Shown here piece after piece: positions 16,117-24,384 of a stretch of 64,000 nt of DNA. The notes beneath the pieces are model-generated. The model was not told where the DNA came from. It was given only the letters and a program-made list of their open reading frames with translations, and ran no database searches. The position numbers and the translations under genes are program-made. The stretch comes from Ga0077527 sp964531455 (GTDB taxonomy: Bacteria; Pseudomonadota; Gammaproteobacteria; Burkholderiales; SG8-41). Positions within the stretch are counted from its first letter, which is position 1, and each line of letters begins with the position of its first letter. The stretch lies in contig CAZHFZ010000013.1 in assembly GCA_964531455.1 (NCBI GenBank), forward strand, positions 1-64,000, given 5' to 3'.

Positions 16117-17004
16117 TCAGCCGGAAGTGTTTCCAGGGGACCGGGTTTCCATCCAGCGCTTGATGCGGTTGGCATCACCGATACGGGTCATCTTTCCCCA
16201 TGAATCGAGCAAAACAATGATCACCGGTTTGTTGGCGATTTTGGCCTGCATCACCAGGCAACGGCCAGCCTCGGAGATATATCCGGTTTTCGACAGGCCG
16301 ATTTCCCACTGCGGACTGCTGACCAGCCGGTTGGAGTTTTGATAATTCATGGTCCTGCCGCGTTTGACCAGAACCACAGCGCCGGTATCAGTCGAAAAGT
16401 CGCGGATCAGAGGGTACTTATAAGCCGCAGAAACCATCTTGGTCAGATCCTGCGCTGTCGAAACGTTGTCACTGGACAATCCGGTACCATCAACAAAACG
16501 GGTACGCCACATGCCCAATTCAATCGCCTTCTGGTTCATCGCAGCGACAAAGGCCTGTGTACCGCCTGGATAAACCCGGGTCAGCGCTTCAGCAGCGCGG
16601 TTTTCCGACGCCATCAAGGCCAATTGCAGCAGTTCGCGGCGGGTCAACACCGTTCCAACCATCAGTCGCGAACGCGTGCCCTTGATCGTGTCCTTGTCGG
16701 CCTCACTGATCGCAATGCGCTCGTCCATCGGCAGGGCCGAGTCCAGCACGACCATGGCATTCATCAATTTGGTTATGGACGCGATCGGCACCACGTTATC
16801 AACGTTTTTTGCAAACAGGATGCGGCCGTCGGTCTGGTCAATCACCAGCGCAGCCGAGGATTTGAGTTCCGGCGCGTGATCGCGCCCGGCAACGGCAGAT
16901 TTCACCTTGCGGGCTGTGCGTTCCGGCGACTCTGCCAACGCAGGGGCTACCGCTATCAAAGCCACCAAGGCCGCAACAAACCATCGCATCATAAACTTGC
17001 TCAT
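16117..17004 (-). CDS. pbpG: D-alanyl-D-alanine endopeptidase (PBP7/8-like)
   Basis: The 295-residue protein has a signal peptide (about 1-24, ending APALA). The penicillin-binding active site is complete: SxxK at S76-I-T-K79, SEN at 133-135 and KTG at 239-241. Length and motif spacing match PbpG rather than the longer DacA/DacC carboxypeptidases. It cleaves peptidoglycan cross-links in the periplasm. The ATG at 17004 was chosen over the in-frame GTG at 17007. A long leader with a terminator-like hairpin lies upstream (see 17094-17136). egtD follows after 3 bp, an odd partnership for a cell-wall enzyme. Confidence 0.88.
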   Translation of the reverse strand: MSKFMMRWFVAALVALIAVAPALAESPERTARKVKSAVAGRDHAPELKSSAALVIDQTDGRILFAKNVDNVVPIASITKLMNAMVVLDSALPMDERIAISEADKDTIKGTRSRLMVGTVLTRRELLQLALMASENRAAEALTRVYPGGTQAFVAAMNQKAIELGMWRTRFVDGTGLSSDNVSTAQDLTKMVSAAYKYPLIRDFSTDTGAVVLVKRGRTMNYQNSNRLVSSPQWEIGLSKTGYISEAGRCLVMQAKIANKPVIIVLLDSWGKMTRIGDANRIKRWMETRSPGNTSG

Positions 17005-17093
17005 CACAGGGTTTTCGTCAAATTCCCTTGGAAAATACAGCCTTACGTCATTATTTTCAACCAGTTTTGCAGATTGATAAGATCATTACATCT

Positions 17094-17136
17094 AAAAAAA
17101 ACTCCGCTCAGGACCGTTTTAAATGTCCCAGCGGAG
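17094..17136 (-). terminator. minus-strand terminator or attenuator upstream of pbpG
   Basis: Read on the minus strand, a two-part stem (CTCCGCT/AGCGGAG outer, GGAC/GTCC inner) is followed by eight U (plus-strand A-run 17094-17101). It is a good Rho-independent terminator about 90 bp upstream of pbpG. No protein gene lies upstream on this strand before the divergent regulator. It therefore ends either a short RNA from the 17140-17375 spacer or an attenuated pbpG leader. The remainder of the 371-bp spacer (17005-17375) shows only the direct repeat listed separately. Confidence 0.6.
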
Positions 17137-17279
17137 CTTAAAGAGGCCCTGCAATCACCCGCTCAGCACAGATCACCGCATTTACCAGGCCTCCGAGGAG
17201 GAAAAAATCAACGCTGGAAACGATTTTGCACATTGCGCAAATTTGCTTTCAGCGTCGACAGTTACAGTAGCCCCGGCCC

Positions 17280-17296
17280 CTTACACCAAACTTACA
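17280..17296 (+). promoter_or_regulatory. direct repeat CTTACA-N5-CTTACA, candidate response-regulator box
   Basis: Two exact CTTACA hexamers with an 11-bp period lie 80-96 bp upstream of the response regulator start. OmpR-family regulators of the PmrA/QseB/TctD group bind direct repeats of this form (CTTAA-N5-CTTAA types), so autoregulation is plausible. A perfect TGACGTCA palindrome follows at 17299-17306. Confidence 0.4.
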
Positions 17297-17375
17297 TTTG
17301 ACGTCAGCAACTCGCGAAGGGGGCTGTGCGCCAGTATGATGCGGTTCCTGCAGCACAATCCCTGACTTCCCCCAC

Positions 17376-18050
17376 ATGCGCTTGCTTGTCATTGAAGACC
17401 ATCCGATCCTTGCTGACGGCCTGATCAAAGCCTTGAAGGCTGCCGATTACGCAGTTGATCATGCTGCCACCGGGGAGCAAGCCGATCTCATGCTGGCCAC
17501 CCAGCAATACGATGCAGTCATCCTTGATATCGGCTTGCCCAAGGTCGATGGTTATGAAGTCCTGCGGCGCATGCGCCGTAGAGGCTCCAAGACTCCAGTT
17601 CTGATGCTGACCGCGCGTGACGCACTGGAAGACCGTGTCAAAGGTCTGGATCTCGGCGCCGATGACTATCTGACGAAACCGTATGACCTGCCGGAACTGG
17701 AGGCCCGCGTCCGCGCGCTGATACGCCGCGGCCAGTCCGGCGGCGGGGCGGATCTGGTTCATGGCGAACTCATGCTCGATACTGCCGGACGACGAGCAAC
17801 CATCAAGGGCACGCCGCTTGATCTTTCCGCACGCGAACTCGGTGTACTGGAAGTGCTGATGCTGCGTGTCGGTCGCGTAGTCAGCAAGGAACAGTTGGCG
17901 GAGCAACTTTATGGCTGGGGCGAGGAAGTAGGCGCCAATGCCATTGAAGTTTATGTGCACCGTCTGCGCAAAAAACTTGAGCCTGCCGGAGTCAGTGTGC
18001 GCACGATCCGCGGACTCGGCTACCTGCTTGAACGCGCGGCGAATGACTGA
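17376..18050 (+). CDS. OmpR-family response regulator, TctD/QseB-like
   Basis: The 224-residue protein has a receiver domain (1-115) with acidic pocket E7-D8, phosphoacceptor D51 in LDIGLP, T79 and K101. A winged-helix DNA-binding domain follows (about 125-220), with the LRKKLEPAGVSVRTIRGLGYLL ending typical of the OmpR group. It overlaps the sensor kinase gene by 8 nt (ATGACTGA) and is surely co-expressed with it. The kinase is of the TctE type, whose relatives regulate tricarboxylate uptake. That would suit the nearby Bug/PrpD cluster, but the link is only suggestive. No clear Shine-Dalgarno precedes the ATG. Confidence 0.92.
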   Translation: MRLLVIEDHPILADGLIKALKAADYAVDHAATGEQADLMLATQQYDAVILDIGLPKVDGYEVLRRMRRRGSKTPVLMLTARDALEDRVKGLDLGADDYLTKPYDLPELEARVRALIRRGQSGGGADLVHGELMLDTAGRRATIKGTPLDLSARELGVLEVLMLRVGRVVSKEQLAEQLYGWGEEVGANAIEVYVHRLRKKLEPAGVSVRTIRGLGYLLERAAND

Positions 18051-19440
18051 TGAGCGTCGTCGACTGCGCACGCTGCGCAGTCAATTGCTTTTGTGGGTAA
18101 GCGCGCCGCTGCTGGCCCTGTGGATCATCAGCACGGTAGTGGATCACGATGTCGCCACCGGCTTCGTCAACCTGAACTACGATCGTGCGCTGCTCGACAC
18201 CGCGCTGGACCTCGGGCGGAACGTGCGCGAAGCCAATAACCAGCTTTATCTTGACCTGCCACAGCCCGTCATCGAAATGCTGATTTCCGGAGAACAGGGC
18301 CGCTTCTATTATCGGGCCAACGGACCTGCAGGCGAATACATTACCGGAGATCCCGATCTGCCGGATCCGCCGGGAGATGCCGGGGACGACCGCGTCAGTT
18401 ATTACGATGCGGTGTACCGTAATGAGCCTATCCGCGCCGTCGCCTTGCGTGTTCCGGTTCGACCCGGCTCCGGCAAAGGTGCAATCCTGATCCAGGTCGC
18501 CGAAAAAGCAACTTTACGCACCGACTTCGCCCGGCAGATCATGCTGCGCATGATGGTGCCGCAGGGAGTGCTGGTCATCCTTGCGGCGATGGCAGTATGG
18601 TTCGGCGTCGGCCTTGGCCTGCGCGCTCTGACCTCGGTACGCACGGAAATCGAAAACCGCTCGCATGTCGATCTGAGTCCGATCAGGGAGTCCAATATCC
18701 CCTACGAGGTACGGCCGCTGGTTCGCGCAATGAACGATCTGCTGTCGCGACTGAGTGCTGCGCTCGCTGCACAGCAGCGATTTATTGCCGATGCCGCGCA
18801 TCAGCTGCGCACGCCGGTTGCCGCGCTGAAAACACAGGCGGAACTGGCTGTGCGGCAGGTTGGCAACGGCGAAGCCCAGGCAACGCTCCAGCAACTGCAT
18901 ACCGCCGCTGATCATGCAGCCCGGCTGGTCACTCAATTGCTGACGCTTGCGCGTGCGGAACCGGGATCACACCGCAGCCTGATGCGCAAGCGCATCAATC
19001 TTGCAGATCTGGCCAGGGAAACGGCCGGCGACTGGGTGCCACGGGCGCTGAACCGCCAAATCGACCTTGGCTTTGATGATACGTCCGCCGACGCGGAAAT
19101 CAGCGCAGATCCGTTCCTGGTCCGCGAACTGCTCAACAACCTCATCGACAATGCGATCAACCACACGCCCAGCGGCGGACGCATCACGGTACGCATCGCT
19201 CAGGACGACAAACACTATCGGCTTGAAGTCGAGGATGACGGCTGCGGCATCCCGGAAGACGAACGTGAACGTGTGTTCGAACGCTTCTACCGGCGCATCG
19301 GCGGTTCGCCAGAAGGCTGCGGTCTGGGCTTGTCCATCGTACGCGAGATCGCCCAGAGCCACTCCGCTTCAGCCACCATCCACAACGGTACAGGCGGCCG
19401 CGGCACTCGTGTTGTCATTGCATTTCCATCGTTGAACTGA
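18043..19440 (+). CDS. sensor histidine kinase, TctE-like
   Basis: The 465-residue protein starts at the ATG at 18043 that overlaps the response regulator stop. TM1 is about 15-33. The periplasmic region 34-168 is a 2CSK_N-type sensor domain as in TctE/QseC relatives. TM2 is about 172-195, followed by a HAMP-like linker. The dimerisation helix carries the phosphoacceptor H253 (AAHQLRTPVAALK). The ATPase domain shows N (NLIDNAINHT), G1 (DDGCGIP), F (FERFYR) and G2 (GCGLGLSI) boxes. All catalytic landmarks are present. The 3' end runs 26 bp into the convergent ABC transporter gene. Confidence 0.92.
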   Translation: MTDERRRLRTLRSQLLLWVSAPLLALWIISTVVDHDVATGFVNLNYDRALLDTALDLGRNVREANNQLYLDLPQPVIEMLISGEQGRFYYRANGPAGEYITGDPDLPDPPGDAGDDRVSYYDAVYRNEPIRAVALRVPVRPGSGKGAILIQVAEKATLRTDFARQIMLRMMVPQGVLVILAAMAVWFGVGLGLRALTSVRTEIENRSHVDLSPIRESNIPYEVRPLVRAMNDLLSRLSAALAAQQRFIADAAHQLRTPVAALKTQAELAVRQVGNGEAQATLQQLHTAADHAARLVTQLLTLARAEPGSHRSLMRKRINLADLARETAGDWVPRALNRQIDLGFDDTSADAEISADPFLVRELLNNLIDNAINHTPSGGRITVRIAQDDKHYRLEVEDDGCGIPEDERERVFERFYRRIGGSPEGCGLGLSIVREIAQSHSASATIHNGTGGRGTRVVIAFPSLN

Positions 19441-21253
19441 CCGGGTCCTCGCGCGCGGCCTCCTGCTGCTGCAAAGCCCACATCTGGGCATAGGAGCCGC
19501 CACTCAGCAGCAACTCGGCATGACGACCGCGCTCGATAATGCGCCCCTGCTCCAGCACCAGGATTTCGTCAGCATCCATCACGGTGGACAGTCGATGCGC
19601 AATCACCAGAGTTGTGCGTCCCTGCGCGATGGCATTCAGCTCGCGCTGGATCGCCTGCTCAGTGCGGGAATCGAGCGCGGATGTAGCTTCGTCAAAAATC
19701 ATGATGCGCGGATTTTTCAGGATGGCCCGCGCGATGGCCACCCGTTGTTTTTCGCCACCGGATAGTTTGAGGCCACGCTCACCGACCATGGTCTCGTAGC
19801 CATCGGGCAGGCTGAGGATGAAGTCATGAATATGAGCTGCTTTCGCGGCAGCGATAACTTCATCCTGAGTTGCAGCAGGGCGCCCATATTGGATGTTGTA
19901 GTGGATCGTGTCGTTGAACAGCACGGTATCCTGCGGCACGATGGCAATCCCGCCGCGCAAGCTGGTTTGTTTCAATTTACGCAGGTCGACGCCACTGATG
20001 CTGACCGCCCCCCCGGTGACATCATAGAAACGGTAAAGCAGCCGCGCCAGCGTCGATTTGCCAGCACCGCTTGACCCGACCACCGCCACCTTTGCCGCCG
20101 GCGGTATCTCGAACGACATGCCGTGGAGGATTTGTCGCCGCGGGTCATAACCAAAATCCACCGCATCGAAGCGCACCGCCGCGGGTCCGTCCGGCAGATC
20201 CAGCGCGTCCGGCACATCATCCACCTCACGATTCTGCTCCAGCAGGCCGAACATGCGCTCCATGTCGACCAACGCCTGCTTGATCTCGCGATAGGCCATG
20301 CCGAGAAAATTGAGCGGGATGTATAGCTGGATCAGCAAGGCGTTGACCAGCACCAGATCACCAATCGACAGTTCACGAGCAACAACGCCCTGCGCGCACA
20401 ACACCATCAACGCCGTGGCGGCGACCGCAATGATCGCCGCCTGGCCGACGTTGAGCAGGCCGAGGGAGGCCTCATTACGCACCGCCATCACTTCGTAACG
20501 CTGAAGGCTGTCATCGTAACGGCGCGCCTCAAAATCCTCGTTGTTGAAATACTTTACGGTCTCGTAATTGAGGAGACTGTCAATGGCGCGCGTATTGGCC
20601 TTAGAGTCAAGTTCGTTCGCCCGCTTGCGGATTGCAGTGCGCCATTCCGTAATTCCGATGGTAAATGCGATATAGACAATCACCGCGGCGAACGTGACCG
20701 CCACAAAGCGCCAATCGAACTTCGCAAACAACACGGCCGCCACAAGAACGAATTCGAGGATCACCGGGATGATCGAAAACAGCATGAACGACAGCAGTGT
20801 CGAAATGCCGCGTGTTCCGCGCTCGATATCGCGCGACATGCCGCCGGTCTGACGGTCGAGATGGAAGCGCAAAGACAGCGCATGCAGATGACGGAAAACG
20901 GCAAGAGCGATGCGCCGCGCAGCACGTTGCGTCACCGGCATGAACACAACATCTCGCAGTTCGGCGAACAATACGGTCGACATCCGAAGCGCACCATAGG
21001 CCACCAGCAGCGCCAGCGGCAGCACCAGGACGGCCTTTGCCGAATCAAGGCCGTCGACAATGTCCTTCAGTACCAGTGGCACGCCAACATTTGCAAATTT
21101 GGCTGCAACCAAAAACACCAGCGCCACCACCACCCGCCATTTGTACTCCCACAGATAAGGCAGCAGCATCGGCACTACGCGCCAGTCTCGACCGGTGCCG
21201 GCCTGTGGCTTCGGGGCAGGATCTGCAGCAGCGCGTGCGGCTTCAGCGGTCAT
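19415..21253 (-). CDS. ATM1-type ABC exporter (fused membrane and ATPase domains)
   Basis: The 612-residue half-transporter has a six-helix membrane domain at about 40-330. A nucleotide-binding domain follows, with Walker A GSSGAGKST, Q-loop VPQDTVLF, signature LSGGEKQR, Walker B RIMIFDEATS and the H-loop IAHRLST. The segments ANTRAIDSLLNYETVKYFNNE and VLVNALLIQLYIPLNFLG are typical of the ATM1/HMT1 group, which exports glutathione-derived compounds or metal conjugates. I chose the ATG at 21253, which has AGGTGG five bases before it, over the in-frame GTG at 21262. Its 3' end overlaps the kinase gene by 26 bp (convergent). Repeat copy C lies in its upstream spacer. Confidence 0.9.
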   Translation of the reverse strand: MTAEAARAAADPAPKPQAGTGRDWRVVPMLLPYLWEYKWRVVVALVFLVAAKFANVGVPLVLKDIVDGLDSAKAVLVLPLALLVAYGALRMSTVLFAELRDVVFMPVTQRAARRIALAVFRHLHALSLRFHLDRQTGGMSRDIERGTRGISTLLSFMLFSIIPVILEFVLVAAVLFAKFDWRFVAVTFAAVIVYIAFTIGITEWRTAIRKRANELDSKANTRAIDSLLNYETVKYFNNEDFEARRYDDSLQRYEVMAVRNEASLGLLNVGQAAIIAVAATALMVLCAQGVVARELSIGDLVLVNALLIQLYIPLNFLGMAYREIKQALVDMERMFGLLEQNREVDDVPDALDLPDGPAAVRFDAVDFGYDPRRQILHGMSFEIPPAAKVAVVGSSGAGKSTLARLLYRFYDVTGGAVSISGVDLRKLKQTSLRGGIAIVPQDTVLFNDTIHYNIQYGRPAATQDEVIAAAKAAHIHDFILSLPDGYETMVGERGLKLSGGEKQRVAIARAILKNPRIMIFDEATSALDSRTEQAIQRELNAIAQGRTTLVIAHRLSTVMDADEILVLEQGRIIERGRHAELLLSGGSYAQMWALQQQEAAREDPVSSTMEMQ

Positions 21254-21281
21254 CGCGGCCACCTGAATCGGGCGATATTAT

Positions 21282-21309
21282 TTTTTTCATTAAAAACAAT
21301 TACTTAAGT
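21282..21309 (-). repeat. 28-bp AT-rich intergenic element, copy C
   Basis: On the minus strand it contains AAGTAATTGTTTTTAATGA, 28-56 bp upstream of the ABC exporter start. It shares 16 of the 19 core positions with copy A (6058). The rest of the spacer up to 21515 contains only a small GCAGCC-AACA-GGCTGC hairpin near 21364-21379. Confidence 0.5.
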
Positions 21310-21515
21310 TGTTCAAACACGCAGAGGCAGGACGCACGGCGTGCCGGTTTTGGTGGCGCTTGCAGCCAACAGGCTGCACCTTCGGTTTGATTATCGCATC
21401 CGGCATCCGCGTTCCGGCCGTCTGCCAGTGAATATAAGGGAGGCGCGATGCTGTGAATGCCACGGCCCGGCTGTCCTTCGCCGTTGCGGTGCTGCGCCGG
21501 AACAGCGGCCGCCGA

Positions 21516-22298
21516 TCAGACCGGCAGCCGCTCCAGTTGCGCCGTCAGCGGCGCGTGATCGGAAACGCGCCCCCACTGCCGGCCGTGATGCACCCGCGCC
21601 TCGCGCACACGGAAGCCGCGCACGTAAATGCGATCCAGCCGCAGCAGCGGCAGCATGGCGGGAAAACTGCGCGCCGGAGAACCGCCCGACAATTCAAAAA
21701 CCTCGTGCATGTTCAGCGGATGGGCGAGTTCATGGGTTGCGCGGTGCCGCCAGTACCAGTCGTTGAAATCGCCGGCAACGATCAGCGGCGCATCTGCCGG
21801 CACCAGTCGCTCGATACGCTGACGCAGCCGCTCCAGCTGCCGGCCGCGCCCCCTCGCCGTCAGCGCCAGATGCACACAAACGCAATGCAGCGTCTGCCCC
21901 CAGTGCGGGACCGCTATTTCACAATGCAGCAGTCCGCGCTGCTCGAAACGATGCGCGGATATGTCCTCGTTATCCCAGCGGGTGATCGGGTAACGCGACA
22001 GCAGCGCGTTGCCGTGATGCCCGGCGTCATAAACCGCATTCCTGCCGTAGGCATGGCTCTGCCACAGCCGGTCGGCCAGATATTCGTATTGCGATTCCGC
22101 AGGCCAGTCGCTGTGGCGGGCGGCGTGTCCGGAGTGCGCGCCGACCACTTCCTGCAGGAAAACAATATCGGGATTCAGCGCCTGAAGCTGCTCGCGCAGC
22201 GCATGCATGGCCGGCCGCCGCGCAAACAGCGGCGTGGCCGGGAACCCCTTGTGGATGTTGTAGGTCGCGACGCTCAGCTGCAGCGGCGCGACGGTCAT
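21516..22298 (-). CDS. endonuclease/exonuclease/phosphatase family protein
   Basis: This 260-residue protein uses the ATG at 22298, 7 bp after the nadA stop; the frame upstream of it is nadA in another reading. EEP-superfamily landmarks are ATYNIHKG (metal-binding N), IVFLQEV (catalytic E), HLAL, IVAGDFNDW (D and N) and VSDHAPL (catalytic DH). Related proteins (YbhP type) are usually found near cardiolipin synthase genes in this group of bacteria and probably hydrolyse a phosphodiester in lipid or nucleic acid. Here the partner is nadA, so the substrate is uncertain. The short distance suggests co-transcription with nadA. Confidence 0.85.
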   Translation of the reverse strand: MTVAPLQLSVATYNIHKGFPATPLFARRPAMHALREQLQALNPDIVFLQEVVGAHSGHAARHSDWPAESQYEYLADRLWQSHAYGRNAVYDAGHHGNALLSRYPITRWDNEDISAHRFEQRGLLHCEIAVPHWGQTLHCVCVHLALTARGRGRQLERLRQRIERLVPADAPLIVAGDFNDWYWRHRATHELAHPLNMHEVFELSGGSPARSFPAMLPLLRLDRIYVRGFRVREARVHHGRQWGRVSDHAPLTAQLERLPV

Positions 22299-22305
22299 GC
22301 CGCGC

Positions 22306-23403
22306 TCAGGAGATTGCAAGCATGCGATCAAGCGCAATGCGCGCCAGTTCAGCTTCGTAAGCGGGCACCTTGATCTGGTTGACCACTTTGCCGGCGACCA
22401 GGTTCTCCAGGGCCCAAGCGAGGTGCTGCGGATCAATGCGCTGCATTGTCGAGCACATGCACACCGTCGGCGCCATGAACTGCACCGACTTACCCTGCGA
22501 ACTGAATTCGGCGGCCATGCGGTTCACCAGATTGAGTTCGGTGCCGACCAGCCAGCGCGAACCCGGCGCACTCGCGGCTATGGTTTTGTAGATGTAATCG
22601 GTCGAACCGACATAGTCGGAAAGCTTGCAGACCTCGAAATTGCACTCGGGATGGCTGATCACCATGCCGCTCGGGTGCTGCTGACGCCAGCGCAGGATGT
22701 GCTGGGCCTGGAACATCTGGTGCACCGAGCAGTGGCCTTTCCACAACAGCACCTTGGCCATCTTGATCTGCTGCGGCGTCAGCCCGCCCATCGGCAGGTC
22801 CGGATCCCAGACCAGCATTTCCGACAACGGAATGTCCATCAGGTAACCGGTCCAGCGGCCCAGATGCTGGTCGGGGAAAAACAATACTTTCTCGCGGCGG
22901 CCGAAGGCCCAGCTCAGGATCTGCCGCGCATTCGAAGACGTGCACACAATGCCGCCATGCTCGCCGCAGAACGCTTTCAGATCGGCAGCGGAATTGATAT
23001 AGGTAATCGGCGTGATGGTTTCATCCGGGTTGATGACCTCGGAGATCTCGCGCCACGCACGCTCGACTTTGCTCAGGCTGGCCATGTCCGCCATTGAGCA
23101 GCCGGCATTGAGGTCAGGCAGGATGACCTGCTGGTTCGTACGCGACAGGATGTCCGCAACCTCGGCCATGAAATGCACGCCGCAGAACACGATGTATTCG
23201 GCATCGGTCTTCGCCGCCAGCTTGGACAACTGCAGCGAGTCACCCGTCAACTCGGCATGTTTGTAGACGTCGGCACGCTGGTAATGATGACCGAGCAGCA
23301 CGGCGCGATCACCGAGCTTGCGGCGCGCAGCGACAATCCGCTCCTCGCAGGCCGCATCATCCAGCGGTTTGAAACCTTCGAAAGTGATCGTTTGTGCTTC
23401 CAT
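22306..23403 (-). CDS. nadA: quinolinate synthase
   Basis: The protein has 365 residues, standard for the type with three conserved cysteines binding a [4Fe-4S] cluster. The cysteines are visible in DLNAGCSMAD, in GIVCTSSNA/HPECNFEVC and in PTVCMCSTM. LLGHHYQRADVY at about 37-48 is the iminoaspartate/dihydroxyacetone-phosphate binding region. NadA condenses iminoaspartate and dihydroxyacetone phosphate to quinolinate for NAD synthesis. The start is an ATG with a GAAGGG site. nadB and nadC are not nearby. It leads a short operon with the EEP gene and is separated from nudB by 112 bp. Confidence 0.96.
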   Translation of the reverse strand: MEAQTITFEGFKPLDDAACEERIVAARRKLGDRAVLLGHHYQRADVYKHAELTGDSLQLSKLAAKTDAEYIVFCGVHFMAEVADILSRTNQQVILPDLNAGCSMADMASLSKVERAWREISEVINPDETITPITYINSAADLKAFCGEHGGIVCTSSNARQILSWAFGRREKVLFFPDQHLGRWTGYLMDIPLSEMLVWDPDLPMGGLTPQQIKMAKVLLWKGHCSVHQMFQAQHILRWRQQHPSGMVISHPECNFEVCKLSDYVGSTDYIYKTIAASAPGSRWLVGTELNLVNRMAAEFSSQGKSVQFMAPTVCMCSTMQRIDPQHLAWALENLVAGKVVNQIKVPAYEAELARIALDRMLAIS

Positions 23404-23515
23404 TATCCGGCCCTTCTCCAGATCATCACGCTGCGGAGGCGCAGCAGAGTAAAACTCCGACTATTACAGTATTTTGACAGAAAAACCAGCCACGAATTCC
23501 CCTGCTGGCCCGGGG

Positions 23516-23968
23516 TCATGCATCACGCACTGCAACACGCTTGGGTAACTGCCGTATGGCCTCTGCGTTGCTCCACGAAAACACACGATCAGCCGCTTCG
23601 CGCCACGGCAACCACTGCCACGCCAGATGTTCACGTGGCGCAAGCACTACATCCCGCATTGCGGGAAGGGTCAACGCATAAACGTGTTCCGTATTGTGGG
23701 TAACACCCGGCGCGTAACGGTTGCGCCAGTGCGCGTAAATCTCGTATTTATTCTGCAGCTTCCAATCGACCAGTTCATCAGGCCCGACCACGATGCCGGT
23801 CTCTTCGCCCAATTCACGCCTTGCCGTTTCAGCCAACGTTTCTCCCGGATCCTGGCTGCCGGTGACCGACTGCCAGAAGCCCGGACGGTCTGCGCGCTCC
23901 AGCAGCAGCACCTGCAGGTCGGTGGTATGCACCAGCACCAGCACCGATACCGGGATTTTGTAATTCAT
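23516..23968 (-). CDS. nudB: dihydroneopterin triphosphate pyrophosphatase (Nudix)
   Basis: The 150-residue protein contains a complete Nudix box, starting at GSQDPGE and ending RRELGEETGI (GX5EX7REUXEEXGU satisfied). The flanking residues WQSVTGSQDPGET and the position downstream of aspS match NudB, which removes pyrophosphate from dihydroneopterin triphosphate in folate synthesis. I chose the ATG at 23968, which overlaps the barstar stop in ATGA; an ATG at 23980 would add four residues (MVEV). The gene is normally next to aspS in related bacteria, and here the RNase/barstar pair separates them. Confidence 0.9.
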   Translation of the reverse strand: MNYKIPVSVLVLVHTTDLQVLLLERADRPGFWQSVTGSQDPGETLAETARRELGEETGIVVGPDELVDWKLQNKYEIYAHWRNRYAPGVTHNTEHVYALTLPAMRDVVLAPREHLAWQWLPWREAADRVFSWSNAEAIRQLPKRVAVRDA

Positions 23969-24384
23969 GACTTCGACCATGCCGGCCGCTGATCCGAATC
24001 ATCGGTCAGCACGACGAACACTTTTTTACGGCCCCGCCAGTATTGCGCGCAGGCCTCGAGGATTTCGCACAAGGTCGCGTGATCATCCCCCGAAGCGGCT
24101 GCAAAAGCCGCTGCGCCGCGAATCAACACGACACGGCCCGATTCCGTCCGCCAGGACAGATCCTGCAGGCAGTCGGCGAGCGCGTCCCAGTTGCCGCCGA
24201 AAGTGGCTGGAAACGCGAACTCGCGGGAGAACGCCGTGAACAGCGCCCGTTTGCCGCGCGCACGCTGCAGGTCAACCACATGCCACGCCAGACCGGCATC
24301 GCGTGCGGCACGCCGCAGCGGCGCCAAATCGACGGGGACGGCGTACAACCCGTTTTGCTCTGCGGGAGGAAGTGTGAATGTCAT
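23965..24384 (-). CDS. barstar-family ribonuclease inhibitor
   Basis: The 139-residue protein starts at an ATG overlapping the RNase stop by 4 nt (ATGA). The barstar signature FGGNWDALADCLQDL lies near residues 63-77, and its two aspartates correspond to the barstar residues that dock into the barnase active site. It is longer than Bacillus barstar (about 90 residues), with about 45 extra N-terminal residues. It should be cytoplasmic, with no signal peptide, and neutralise the RNase encoded just upstream before export. The 4-nt overlaps with both neighbours indicate tight translational coupling. Confidence 0.88.
   Translation of the reverse strand: MTFTLPPAEQNGLYAVPVDLAPLRRAARDAGLAWHVVDLQRARGKRALFTAFSREFAFPATFGGNWDALADCLQDLSWRTESGRVVLIRGAAAFAAASGDDHATLCEILEACAQYWRGRKKVFVVLTDDSDQRPAWSKS

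Noticed and set aside
17041..17375. 6S RNA or a known riboswitch in the pbpG-regulator spacer
   Set aside because: The spacer sequence does not show the long central-bubble hairpin of 6S RNA or any riboswitch core I recognise; only a terminator and a direct repeat are supported.
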